Of a stretch of DNA of 64,000 nt, positions 26,813 through 35,439 are shown piece after piece. The stretch's first letter is position 1. Each line of letters starts with the position of its first letter. The translations under genes and the position numbers were made by a program. Below the pieces are notes generated by a model. It had not been told where the DNA came from. It saw only the letters and a list, made by a program, of their open reading frames with translations, and searched no databases. Source of the stretch: Actinomadura craniellae (GTDB lineage: Bacteria > Actinomycetota > Actinomycetes > Streptosporangiales > Streptosporangiaceae); the NCBI RefSeq assembly GCF_003289645.1, contig NZ_QLYX01000017.1, forward strand, positions 124,001 to 188,000. The letters are read 5' to 3'.

Positions 26813-27133
26813 TCAGAGGTAGAGGCCGGTGCCGTGCTCGGGCCGCTCGCTGGCGATGGCGTGCAGGTCGCGCTCGCGCATGATCAGGTAGTCATGGCCC
26901 TGGATCTCCACCTCGTACTGGTCGTCGGGGTGGAACAGCACCCGGTCGCCGACCTTGACGGTGCGCACGTGGTGGCCGACGCCGCAGACCTCGCCCCACG
27001 CCAGCCGGTTGGATTCGCGCACGGTCGCCGGTATGACGATGCCGCCGGTGCTGCGGCGCTCGCCGGACTCCTGCTCGATCCGCACCATCACGCGATCGTG
27101 CAGCATCTGGACTTCGAACTTGGGCTGGGACAC
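26813..27133 (-). CDS. GroES-like co-chaperonin paralogue
   Basis: 106 residues with the Cpn10 pattern: LHDRVMVRIE near the start, STGGIVIPATVRES, GEVCGVG then VKVGDRVLFHPDDQYEVEI. The mobile-loop region is short. It is a separate actinobacterial GroES-like protein; there is no groEL gene here. It probably is not the main GroEL partner. Starts at GTG 27131-27133. Confidence 0.82.
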   Translation of the reverse strand: MSQPKFEVQMLHDRVMVRIEQESGERRSTGGIVIPATVRESNRLAWGEVCGVGHHVRTVKVGDRVLFHPDDQYEVEIQGHDYLIMRERDLHAIASERPEHGTGLYL

Positions 27134-27173
27134 GGGTGGATTTTACTGCCTGCCGGCGAAGCGACGCCCGGTG

Positions 27174-27944
27174 TCAGGTGTAGCTGCGGCCGACCCGTGA
27201 CGACAGGCGGCCGGACAGGGACCGCGGGACCAGCCTGGTCAGCGCCGCCACGGCCTTGTAGGGCAGGCCCGGCACGCTCACCTGGACACCCCGGCGCAGG
27301 TCGCGCAGCGCCTCGTCGACGACCCGGTCGGGGCTCAGCCAGAGCCGGTCGGGGATGTTCGACACGTCCATGTGCGCCCGCTCGTGGAACTCGGTGCGCA
27401 CCCAGCCGGGGCACACCGCCATCACGTACACGTTCCGCGCCTCCGGCCGCCGGGCGAGATCCTGCATGACGCTCTGGCTGAAACCGACCACCCAGATCTT
27501 CGAGGCGCTGTAGGTGCCGCGGGCCAGGAAGGCCGCGACCGAGGCCACGTTGATCACGCCGCCCCGGCCACGCTCGATCATGCCCGGCAGTGCGGCGGAG
27601 GTCAGCCGCAGCACGGCCTCGCAGTGCACCCGGAGCATGGTGATCTCGTCCTCGACCGGGACGTCGAGGAAGACGCCCTGGTGGCCGAAGCCCGCGTTGT
27701 TGACCAGCAGGTCGACGCCCTGGGCGACCCGCTGCTCGGCGGCGGAGATCCCCTCGTCGGTGCTCAGGTCGGCGGGCAGGACCTCGACCCCGATCCGGTA
27801 GGTGGTGCCCAGCTCGTCGGCGATGCCGGCCAGCCGTTTCCCGTCGCGGGCGAGCAGGACGAGGTCGAACCCGTCAGAGGCGAGGCGGCGGGCGAAGGCG
27901 GCACCGATGCCCGCGGTCGCACCGGTGATGAAGGCGGTCGGCAT
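27174..27944 (-). CDS. Short-chain dehydrogenase/reductase
   Basis: 256 residues of the classical SDR family: the cofactor motif TGATAGIG at residues 7-14, NNAG at about 84-87, the active-site Ser in NVASVAAF and YSASK (YxxxK) at about residue 148-152. It uses NAD(P)H to oxidise or reduce a small carbonyl or hydroxyl. Single gene. Substrate cannot be told. Confidence 0.92.
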   Translation of the reverse strand: MPTAFITGATAGIGAAFARRLASDGFDLVLLARDGKRLAGIADELGTTYRIGVEVLPADLSTDEGISAAEQRVAQGVDLLVNNAGFGHQGVFLDVPVEDEITMLRVHCEAVLRLTSAALPGMIERGRGGVINVASVAAFLARGTYSASKIWVVGFSQSVMQDLARRPEARNVYVMAVCPGWVRTEFHERAHMDVSNIPDRLWLSPDRVVDEALRDLRRGVQVSVPGLPYKAVAALTRLVPRSLSGRLSSRVGRSYT

Positions 27945-28047
27945 GTACCTGACACTACTGTGCGGTAGATCGCACGAGTAGGTGAGCGAGACCGTTTTAC
28001 CGCCTTATGCCCCACCATAATCTCTGGTTTTCTGGTGGGATAGGTAG

Positions 28048-28845
28048 GTGGAATGGGCGGTGGGGTTCGCGGCGGGGCTGATGATCGCGGTGGTGACCGC
28101 GCCGGTGGGGGTCTCGGGAGCGGTCTTCCTGCTGCCGGTCCAGCTCAGCGTCCTGGCGGTGCCCAGCCCCGCGGTGACGCCGACGAACCTGCTGTACAAC
28201 GTGGTGGCGGGGCCCGGGGCGCTGCTGCGCTACCGGCGGGACGGGCGGCTGGCCGGGCCGCTGGCCCGGCTGCTCGTGCTCGGCACGCTGCCCGGCGTGG
28301 TCACCGGGGCCGTCGTCCGCGTCCACCTGCTGCCCGGGCCGCAGGTCTTCCGGTTCATCGTGGCGGGGCTGCTGCTGCCCCTCGGCCTCTGGCTGTGCGT
28401 CCGGACGCTGCGCCCGGCCCGGACCCCGCGGCCGGGGGAGCGGGAACCGTCCCGGGGCGCCCTCGTCGGGCTCGCGTTCGCGGTGGGCACCGCCGGGGGG
28501 ATCTACGGCATCGGCGGCGGGTCGATCATCGGCCCGATCCTGGTGGGGCGGGGGCTGCCGGTCGCCCGGGTCGCGCCGGCCGCGCTCGCCGCCACCTTCG
28601 TCACCTCGATCGCGGGGGCAGGGGCGTACGCGGTGCTGGCGGCACTCTCCCCCGCGGACGCCGGGGAGATCGCGCCGCTGTGGACCCTCGGCCTGCTGTG
28701 CGGGCTGGGCGGGCTGGTCGGCGGCTACCTGGGCGCCCGGTGGCAGCCCCGGCTGCCCGAGACCGGGCTCCGGCTGCTGCTCGGCGGCCTCGCCGTGGCG
28801 GTCGGCGCCCTCTACCTGGTGCAGAGCCTCCAGAACCTAGGGTAG
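28048..28845 (+). CDS. TSUP (TauE/SafE) family permease
   Basis: 265 residues with about eight hydrophobic helices. The repeated half-motifs PVGVSGAVFLLPVQL near the start and IYGIGGGSIIGPILV in the middle mark the TauE/SafE/DUF81 family, which exports or imports sulfur-containing or organic anions. GTG 28048 is at the start of the first helix, after a TGGGATAGG segment. Its stop overlaps the convergent monooxygenase gene by 9 bases. Confidence 0.88.
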   Translation: MEWAVGFAAGLMIAVVTAPVGVSGAVFLLPVQLSVLAVPSPAVTPTNLLYNVVAGPGALLRYRRDGRLAGPLARLLVLGTLPGVVTGAVVRVHLLPGPQVFRFIVAGLLLPLGLWLCVRTLRPARTPRPGEREPSRGALVGLAFAVGTAGGIYGIGGGSIIGPILVGRGLPVARVAPAALAATFVTSIAGAGAYAVLAALSPADAGEIAPLWTLGLLCGLGGLVGGYLGARWQPRLPETGLRLLLGGLAVAVGALYLVQSLQNLG

Positions 28846-30297
28846 GCGGCGGACCTCGAAGTGCCGGGGGTCGGGCCGGCGGGTGGCGCGGCGGTAGCCG
28901 AGGGTGGACCCGGGCCAGTTGTTGGTGACCTCGCCGGCGGCGTTCATGTACCAGCTGGTGCAGCCCCGGGCCCAGATCGTGTCGCGCATCCGCCGCCGCA
29001 TCTCCGCCTCGAACGCCGCCTGGACGTCGGGCCGGACGTCGATCCAGGCGAACCGGTGCCGCTCGATCGCCTGGACGCACCGCAGCACGTACCGGAACTG
29101 CGACTCCAGCATGTAGATGATCGAGTTGTGCCCGAGGTTGGTGTACGGGCCGTACAGCAGGAAGAGGTTCGGGAAGCCGCTGACGGCGATGCCGAGATGG
29201 GCCCGCGCGCCGTCGCGCCAGGACTCGCTCAGCTCCCGCCCGTCCCGTCCGACGATCTTCATGGGGGCGAGGAACTCGGCCGCCCGGAACCCGGTGCCGT
29301 AGACGATCGTGTCCACCTCGCGCGGCGTGCCGTCCGCGGTGACCACCCCGGTGGGGGTGATCCGCTCGATCGGGTCGGTGACCAGCTCCACCCCGGGCCG
29401 GGCCAGCGCCGGGTAGTAGTCGTCGGAGATCAGGATGCGCTTGCAGCCCATCGGGTAGTCGGGGATCAGCGCCGCGCGCAGCGCGGGGTCGGTGACCTGG
29501 TCCGCCAGATGGTCGTGGAACCGGCGCGCTATCACCTTCATCAACCCGGGGTGGCGCACGAACGCCGGCGCCCGGGACTCCAGCGACGTGTAGACGGCCG
29601 CCCGGCCGAGCTCGCGCAGCCCCGGCACGGCCGCGAACAGCGCTCGCGTCCCCGGCCGGTACACCCGGTCGGACTTGGCGATGACATACGGCGCCGACCG
29701 CTGGAACACGTGCAGCCGGGCCGCGGTCCGGGCCAGTTCCGGGACGAACTGGATGGCGCTGGCCCCGGTGCCGATCACGGCCACCCGCCGCCCGGCGGGG
29801 TCGAAGGAGTGGTCCCAGCGGGCGGAGTGGAAGCTCGTCCCGGTGAACGAGTCGCGGCCCGCGATGTCCGGCAGGGCGGGCCGGTTGAGCTGGCCGCACG
29901 CCGAGACGAGCACCCGCGCGGCGAACTCGCCGCGGCTGGTGGAGATCCGCCACAGCCCGGCGTCCTCGTCGAAGCGGGCCTCGGTCACCTCGGTGCCGAA
30001 CCGCAGGTGCGGGAGCAGGCCGTGCCGGCGCGCGCACCCGCGCAGGTAGTCGAGGATCTCGGGCTGCGGGGAGAACCGGCGGCTCCAGCCGGCGCCCGGC
30101 TCGAACGAGAAGGAGTACAGGTGGGAGGGCACGTCGCAGGCGGCGCCGGGGTAGGTGTTGTCGCGCCAGGTGCCGCCCAGGTCGGCGGCCTTCTCCAGGA
30201 TGACCAGGTCGTGGATGCCGGCTCGCCTGAGCCGGATCGCCATCCCGATGCCACCGAAACCGCTGCCGATGATCGCGACACTGTGCGGAGCGTCCAT
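28837..30297 (-). CDS. Baeyer-Villiger-type flavin monooxygenase
   Basis: 486 residues with two Rossmann motifs, GSGFGG (residues 12-17) for FAD and GTGASA (about 177) for NADPH. Between them the FTGTSFHSARWDH segment fits the family fingerprint FxGxxxHxxxW. These enzymes insert oxygen next to ketones or hydroxylate using NADPH and O2. ATG 30295-30297 is chosen; the longer frame to 30378 has only promoter-like DNA. The stop (28837-28839) overlaps the TSUP permease end. Substrate unknown. Confidence 0.92.
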   Translation of the reverse strand: MDAPHSVAIIGSGFGGIGMAIRLRRAGIHDLVILEKAADLGGTWRDNTYPGAACDVPSHLYSFSFEPGAGWSRRFSPQPEILDYLRGCARRHGLLPHLRFGTEVTEARFDEDAGLWRISTSRGEFAARVLVSACGQLNRPALPDIAGRDSFTGTSFHSARWDHSFDPAGRRVAVIGTGASAIQFVPELARTAARLHVFQRSAPYVIAKSDRVYRPGTRALFAAVPGLRELGRAAVYTSLESRAPAFVRHPGLMKVIARRFHDHLADQVTDPALRAALIPDYPMGCKRILISDDYYPALARPGVELVTDPIERITPTGVVTADGTPREVDTIVYGTGFRAAEFLAPMKIVGRDGRELSESWRDGARAHLGIAVSGFPNLFLLYGPYTNLGHNSIIYMLESQFRYVLRCVQAIERHRFAWIDVRPDVQAAFEAEMRRRMRDTIWARGCTSWYMNAAGEVTNNWPGSTLGYRRATRRPDPRHFEVRRLP

Positions 30298-30410
30298 AGG
30301 AGAGTCCGAATCCCGTTCTGTCCTTTCTGTGACAGTAAACGCTGACCGCCGTCGGGGGAATGGTTCGGAATGATCCAAAAATGTCGGAGAGGGCTGGAAG
30401 TATCTCCGGC

Positions 30411-32357
30411 ATGTCGAAGGACTCGCTCGGAACCCTCATTCTCGACGCGGCCCGGCGGCTCGTACCGGACGGCGACGACCCGGCACGCTCCCTGGCGGCC
30501 CGGGAACGCGCGTTCCGCCGCCGGCTGGACGGCGAGATCCGGTCCCTGCTGGCCGCGATCGACGAGGACGGGCCGGGACTCGACCCGGCCGGCTGGGAGG
30601 CGGTGGCGGCGAGCGACTACGCGGACTTCGCCCGCCTCGCGCTGGCGGCCGCGGCCGACCGGGCCGCGGCGATCCAGTCCGGCGAGATCCCCTACCAGCC
30701 GGAAAACGCCTTCTCCGCCAAGGAGGTCCCGGTGCTCGGCCGGGCGGCCCGGACGGCGCTGGTACGCGACGACCCCTGGCTTCCGGAACTACTCGGCCGG
30801 CTGCTGCCCGCCATCGCGGTCGCCCCCACACCAGCCCGGACGCTGCCCTCCCAGGCGCTACTGTTCGAGCTGGCCCGCGCCGTCCAGGACTTCCCCACCG
30901 TCGAGGCCGTGACCGCGCTGCGCGAGGTCCGCGGCGTCATCCGGCACCGCGGCGTCCCCAAGATGCTCGACCGCAACATCAAGCGCATCGACGCCGCGCT
31001 GGCGCTCCGGCCCGAGACGGCCTTCCGGCTGCCGGACCTGGGGTTCGCCCCGGACGGGACGCTGACCCGCACCCTGGGCGCCCACCGGGCGCGCGTCGAC
31101 GAGAACGGGCTGAGCTGGCAGGGCCCCGGCGGCAAGCGGCTGCGCGGCGTGCCCACCGCCGTCCGCCGCGACCACCCCGACGAGCTCAAACAGGTCCGCG
31201 CGCTGGTCAAGCAGGTGCGCGCCCACCACACCACCCTGTTGCGGGCGCTGGAGGCCGGCTTCGCCGAGGAGATCGTCCACTCCTACGGCCGGTGGCGGGA
31301 CGAGCTGGCCGGCCACCCGCTCGGCCGCCCGCTGATCGAGCAGCTGATCTGGGAGGTCGAGACGGAGCCCGGGCAGTGGCGGGCCGGGCTGCCCGCCGAC
31401 GGCGGCCGGGCGCTGCACGACCCGGCCGGCACGGCCCTGCCGGCGGTGGACGACGACGCGACGGTCCGGCTGTGGCACCCCATCCGGTCGGAGCCCGAGG
31501 AGATCCGGGCCTGGCGGGACCTGCTCGTCGAGCGCGGCCTGCGCCAGCCGTTCAAGCAGGCCTTCCGCGAGATCTACCTGCTCACCCCGGCCGAGCTGGT
31601 GACCGCCCGGTACTCCAACCGGTTCGCCGGGCACATCGTGCACTACCGCCGGATGTACGCGCTGTTCAAGGAACGGCGCTGGCAGTCGGGCCTGCTCGGC
31701 CCCTGGGACGGCGGCGACGGCGGCGAGGCCGTCCGCGAGCTGGGCCGCCGGCGCTGGCGGGCCCGCTTCCGGCACGACTACGTCGAGTACACCGACGCCG
31801 GCGAGCTGGCCAGCACCGACCAGGTGCGGTTCGACCACCGCCCGCCCGGCCGGCTCTGGCGGGAGGTGCCGCTGGCCGAGGTGCCGCCGGTCGTGTTCAG
31901 CGAGGCGATGCGCGACGTCGACCTGTTCGTGGGCGTCACCTCGATCGCGGCCGACCCCGACTGGCAGGACCGGGGCGACGACCCGTACTTCGACTACCGG
32001 CGGCGGGCGGGGTTCGGCGAGCTCGACGCCACCGCCGAGATCAGGGCCGAGGCGCTGGCCCGGCTGCTGCCCCGGACCCGGCTGGCCGGGCGGGCCGAGC
32101 TCGCCGGCCGCTTCCTGCGGGTCACCGGGACGCTGCGCACCTACAAGATCCACCTGGGCAGCGGCAACATCCTGATGGAGCCCGACGACGCCTACCTGTG
32201 CATCGTCCCGGCCCGCGCGGAACCGGGGGAGCGGGTGTTCCTGCCCTTCGAGGACACCCGGCTGGCGCTGATCCTCAGCAAGGCCTTCCTGCTCGCCGAC
32301 GACGCCGAGATCACCGACCCGTCCATCCTGCACCAGATCCGGAGGAGCACCCGCTGA
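30411..32357 (+). CDS. DUF4132 protein A
   Basis: 648 residues. The N-terminal half is helical. A central DUF4132 region (about 330-480) contains VRLWHPIRSE, RQPFKQAFREIYLLTPAE and YSNRFAGHI; the C-terminus (about 560-645) contains FLRVTGTLRTYKIHLGSGNIL and FLPFEDTRLALILSKAFLLADD. Both regions are shared with the larger paralogue at 32755. DUF4132 is known from the E. coli MolR/YehI family; its biochemical role is not settled. I chose ATG 30411 (MSKDSLGTL) for GGAAG 10 bases upstream; ATG 30381 or GTG-level starts further up are possible. Its TGA overlaps the next ATG (TGATG). Confidence 0.85.
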   Translation: MSKDSLGTLILDAARRLVPDGDDPARSLAARERAFRRRLDGEIRSLLAAIDEDGPGLDPAGWEAVAASDYADFARLALAAAADRAAAIQSGEIPYQPENAFSAKEVPVLGRAARTALVRDDPWLPELLGRLLPAIAVAPTPARTLPSQALLFELARAVQDFPTVEAVTALREVRGVIRHRGVPKMLDRNIKRIDAALALRPETAFRLPDLGFAPDGTLTRTLGAHRARVDENGLSWQGPGGKRLRGVPTAVRRDHPDELKQVRALVKQVRAHHTTLLRALEAGFAEEIVHSYGRWRDELAGHPLGRPLIEQLIWEVETEPGQWRAGLPADGGRALHDPAGTALPAVDDDATVRLWHPIRSEPEEIRAWRDLLVERGLRQPFKQAFREIYLLTPAELVTARYSNRFAGHIVHYRRMYALFKERRWQSGLLGPWDGGDGGEAVRELGRRRWRARFRHDYVEYTDAGELASTDQVRFDHRPPGRLWREVPLAEVPPVVFSEAMRDVDLFVGVTSIAADPDWQDRGDDPYFDYRRRAGFGELDATAEIRAEALARLLPRTRLAGRAELAGRFLRVTGTLRTYKIHLGSGNILMEPDDAYLCIVPARAEPGERVFLPFEDTRLALILSKAFLLADDAEITDPSILHQIRRSTR

Positions 32358-32728
32358 TGGCCACCGTGACCTTCCTGGACGAGACCGTCTCCGGCGAGCG
32401 GCGCGACGGGCTCGCGCTGGCCGGCCTGCCCGACGCCCTGACCGCGCGCGAGCTGATCCGGCTGCGGGTCCGCGAGGAGGTCGCTCGGCACAACGCCGCA
32501 CCGTACGGGCGTTTCGCCGGCCTGGTCCAGCCGGAGGAGCCGCAGCCGGGGTGGCTGCGGCGGCTCGACTGGGAGCGGCAGGCCGACATCGCCGAGCGGG
32601 CCTTCCTGCGCAACGGCTTCTTCATGCTCGCCGGCGACCGCCAGATCGAGGAGCTGGACGAGCTCGTCGACCTGACCGGTGACCCCGAACTCGTCTTCAT
32701 CAAGCTCGTCCCCCTGGTCGGCGGCTGA
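32357..32728 (+). CDS. Ubiquitin/MoaD-like beta-grasp protein ending in Gly-Gly
   Basis: 123 residues. The segments read like a beta-grasp: a first strand TVTFLDETV (3-11), a hairpin strand near DGLALAGL (17-24), a helix ARELIRLRVREEVARHN (30-46), an insertion of about 40 residues (47-86), then FFMLAGDRQI (88-97), ELVDLTGDPELVFIKL (102-117) and the terminus VPLVGG. The last 36 residues follow the ubiquitin path LIFAGKQLED...LVLRLRGG and also the MoaD/ThiS pattern of strand plus Gly-Gly tail. The fold is inferred by eye from pattern, not from a search. Its ATG (32357) overlaps the TGA of the DUF4132 A gene, and a second DUF4132 gene follows 26 bases later. No E1, JAB or sulfur-transfer gene is in sight. 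Confidence 0.75.
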   Translation: MATVTFLDETVSGERRDGLALAGLPDALTARELIRLRVREEVARHNAAPYGRFAGLVQPEEPQPGWLRRLDWERQADIAERAFLRNGFFMLAGDRQIEELDELVDLTGDPELVFIKLVPLVGG

Positions 32729-32754
32729 CCGCCCGTTCGAGGAGAGAACCGACC

Positions 32755-35256
32755 ATGAGTTACGTCCCCGACCCGCGCATCACCCCGCTGGAGGAGCGGT
32801 GGACGGCCGGGCTCGACCCCGCCGTCCGCGACCTGCTCGACCGGCTGGAGAAGGCGTACGCCGCGGACCCGGCGGCCGGGCAGGCCGTCGACGCGCTGAT
32901 CGCGGCCGCCGGGGACGCCGAGCTGCCGGCCGTCGCGGTCTGGGTCCAGCTGCGGTCGCACGCCTGGGTCCAGGACGGGCGGGCGAACTCCGCCCTGCTG
33001 TCCCGGCTGACCAGCGCGCTGGCCGACCGGCGGATCGGCCGGCGGGCCGGTGAGGTGGCGGTGCTGTGGCGGCTGGCGCTCGACGTGCTGGACGGGCCGT
33101 ACCCGGACCGGGCCCTGGAGCTGCTGAAGCTGCCGCTGGGCGCCACCGAGCGGCTGCCGGCGGACGAACTGCCGCCGCTGGTGGACCTGCTGGTCCGGGC
33201 CCGCGAGATCGCCGAGCTGGAGTGGCAGCCGAGGACGGCCGAGCGGCGGCGCCGCCGGATCGACCGGCTGATCGCCGCCGGCGGCGGGGGGATCCACCTG
33301 CTGCTGACCGGGCACGACGGCTTCGTCGCCCGGCTGCGGGAGACCCTCGCCACCGAACTGCAGGCGCCCGGACTGCCGGAACTGCTGGCGCACTGGGGCA
33401 CCGCGACGGCCTCCCGCCCGACGGCCGGCTGGAGCCGCACGGCCGGCGAGCTGCTGGCCGCCGCGCCGACCGCGCCGCGGACGCTCCGCGCCCTGCTGAC
33501 CGCGCTGGCGGAGCACCGCGAGCAGCCGGCCCTGGTGCGCGCCGTCCACCGGAGGTTCGGCGGGGGACTGCGGCAGGTGGACTGGACCGAAGTCGTCTAC
33601 CTGGCCGAAGAGACCGAGACGACCGTGCGGGGAGCCGTCTGGACCCTGGAGCGGCTGGACGCCGGCTGGGTCGTCCCGCTGCTGGGCGAGGTCGCCGAGG
33701 CGGCGGCGACGCCGGTGCAGGGCGCCAACGTCCGCAGCGAGATCATCGCCAATGCGGCGGTGGCGATGCTCGCCCGCCGCCCGGAGGAGGCGGCGGTGGC
33801 CCGGCTGGCCCGGCTGCGGGCCCGGGTGAAGAAGAAGACGATCCTCAACGCCGTCGGCCGGGCGCTGGACGCGGTGGGCCGCCGCGCCGGGCTCACCCCC
33901 GAACAGCTGGTCGAGCGCGCGGTGCCCGACTTCGGGCTCGGCCCCGGCGGCCGGCGCGAGGAGCGGGCAGGGGAGTTCACCGCGGTGCTCTCCATCGACG
34001 CCGGCGGCGGGGCCGCGCTGGCCTTCGCGGAGTCCGGCGGCCGGCCGCGCAAGACCGTTCCCGCGGCGGTGAAGGAAGGTCATCCCGAGCTGCTGGCCGA
34101 GCTGCGGGGCGCCGTCAAGGAACTGAAGAGGGCGCTGCCCGCCGAGCGGTTCCGGCTGGAGGCCGCGCTTGCCGGGGGCCGGTCCTGGGCAGCGCCGGAC
34201 TGGCGCCGGTACTACCTGGACCACCCGGTCGTCGGGGTGTTCGCCCGCGCGCTGATCTGGGAGTGCTCCACCGACGGCGCGACCTGGACCGCCGGCCTGC
34301 CCGCCCCGGCGGGCGACCTGACGGATGCGGCGGGGGAGACGGTACCGGTCGGGCCGGCGGCGACCGTGCGGCTGTGGCACCCGATCCGGGCCACGGCCGG
34401 GCAGGTGCGCGCCTGGCGGGAACGGCTGTACGAGCTGGAGCTGCGGCAGCCGGTCAAGCAGGCGTTCCGGGAGGTGTACCCGCTCACCCCGGCGGAGCGG
34501 GAGACCGCGACCTACTCCAACCGGTTCGCCGGCCACATCCTGCGGTACGGGCAGGCCAAGGCGCTGCTGCACGGCCGGGGCTGGACGGGGCCGCAACTGG
34601 GGCACTGGGACGGCGGCGGGGACGGCCCGGCCCGCAAGGAGATCGTCGCGCCGGACGGCGCCCGCTGGCGGGCCTGGTTCCACCTCGACCTCGTCGTGGA
34701 GTACCACCGCACCGCCGAGCACTGCTCCAGCGACCAGATCCGGTTCGACCGGCACGACGGCACCGGCTGGGTCGACGCGCCGCTGGCGGAGGTGCCGCCG
34801 CTGGTGCTGTCGGAGGCGCTGCGCGACGCCGACCTGGCCGTGGGGGTGGCCTCCATCGCCGCCGACCCCGAGTGGCGGGACCGCGGGGAGGGCCGCCACC
34901 TGGAGTACTGGCACGCGGCGGGGTTCGGCGAGCTGTCGGAGCCGGCCCGGACGCGGCGGGAGGCGCTGGCCCGGCTGCTGCCCCGGACGAAGCTCGCCGG
35001 GCGGGCGGAGCTGACCGAGCGTTTCCTGCGGGTCCGGGGCTCGCTGCGCACCTACAAGATCCACCTGGGCAGCGGCAACATCCTGATGGAGCCCAACGAC
35101 GCCTACCTGTGCATCGTCCAGGCGGGCCGCGGCTCCTCGTCGGGGGTCTTCCTGCCGTTCGAGGACGAGCGGCTCTCGCTCATCCTCAGCAAGGCGTTCC
35201 TGCTGGCCGACGACGCGTCCATCACCGACCCGTCCATCACCGCACAGCTTCGCTGA
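32755..35256 (+). CDS. DUF4132 protein B
   Basis: 833 residues, the longer paralogue. The N-terminal about 400 residues are helical, possibly HEAT-like, and are not matched in paralogue A. The C-terminal half has the same DUF4132 markers as A (VRLWHPIRATAG, RQPVKQAFREVYPLTPAE, YSNRFAGHI) and the same end region (TYKIHLGSGNIL, FLPFEDERLSLILSKAFLLADD). A GAGGAGAG site stands 9-10 bases before ATG 32755. It is the third gene of the A-Ubl-B operon, and a perfect 16-bp hairpin follows. Function unknown. Confidence 0.88.
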   Translation: MSYVPDPRITPLEERWTAGLDPAVRDLLDRLEKAYAADPAAGQAVDALIAAAGDAELPAVAVWVQLRSHAWVQDGRANSALLSRLTSALADRRIGRRAGEVAVLWRLALDVLDGPYPDRALELLKLPLGATERLPADELPPLVDLLVRAREIAELEWQPRTAERRRRRIDRLIAAGGGGIHLLLTGHDGFVARLRETLATELQAPGLPELLAHWGTATASRPTAGWSRTAGELLAAAPTAPRTLRALLTALAEHREQPALVRAVHRRFGGGLRQVDWTEVVYLAEETETTVRGAVWTLERLDAGWVVPLLGEVAEAAATPVQGANVRSEIIANAAVAMLARRPEEAAVARLARLRARVKKKTILNAVGRALDAVGRRAGLTPEQLVERAVPDFGLGPGGRREERAGEFTAVLSIDAGGGAALAFAESGGRPRKTVPAAVKEGHPELLAELRGAVKELKRALPAERFRLEAALAGGRSWAAPDWRRYYLDHPVVGVFARALIWECSTDGATWTAGLPAPAGDLTDAAGETVPVGPAATVRLWHPIRATAGQVRAWRERLYELELRQPVKQAFREVYPLTPAERETATYSNRFAGHILRYGQAKALLHGRGWTGPQLGHWDGGGDGPARKEIVAPDGARWRAWFHLDLVVEYHRTAEHCSSDQIRFDRHDGTGWVDAPLAEVPPLVLSEALRDADLAVGVASIAADPEWRDRGEGRHLEYWHAAGFGELSEPARTRREALARLLPRTKLAGRAELTERFLRVRGSLRTYKIHLGSGNILMEPNDAYLCIVQAGRGSSSGVFLPFEDERLSLILSKAFLLADDASITDPSITAQLR

Positions 35257-35307
35257 CGGCCTCGCGCCCCCGGCCCGGCGGATTTCCGTAAGTGCGCCGA
35301 TACAATT

Positions 35308-35346
35308 CTTCCATTGAGCGGAAGAGGTACTTCCGCTCAATGGAAG
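35308..35346 (+). terminator. Terminator after the DUF4132 operon
   Basis: A perfect 16-bp stem: CTTCCATTGAGCGGAA (35308-35323) pairs with TTCCGCTCAATGGAAG (35331-35346) around a 7-base loop. It lies 50 bases after the last DUF4132 stop. The low-GC sequence of the stem is unusual for this genome. Confidence 0.85.
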
Positions 35347-35439
35347 CCGGCCGGTCGGTGGTTTTACTGATGCTCGGCCGTTATTCCGGTGTGATCCTCG
35401 ATTCAATTCCGCGTTATTGCGGTGTCGAGGAGGAAGCAC

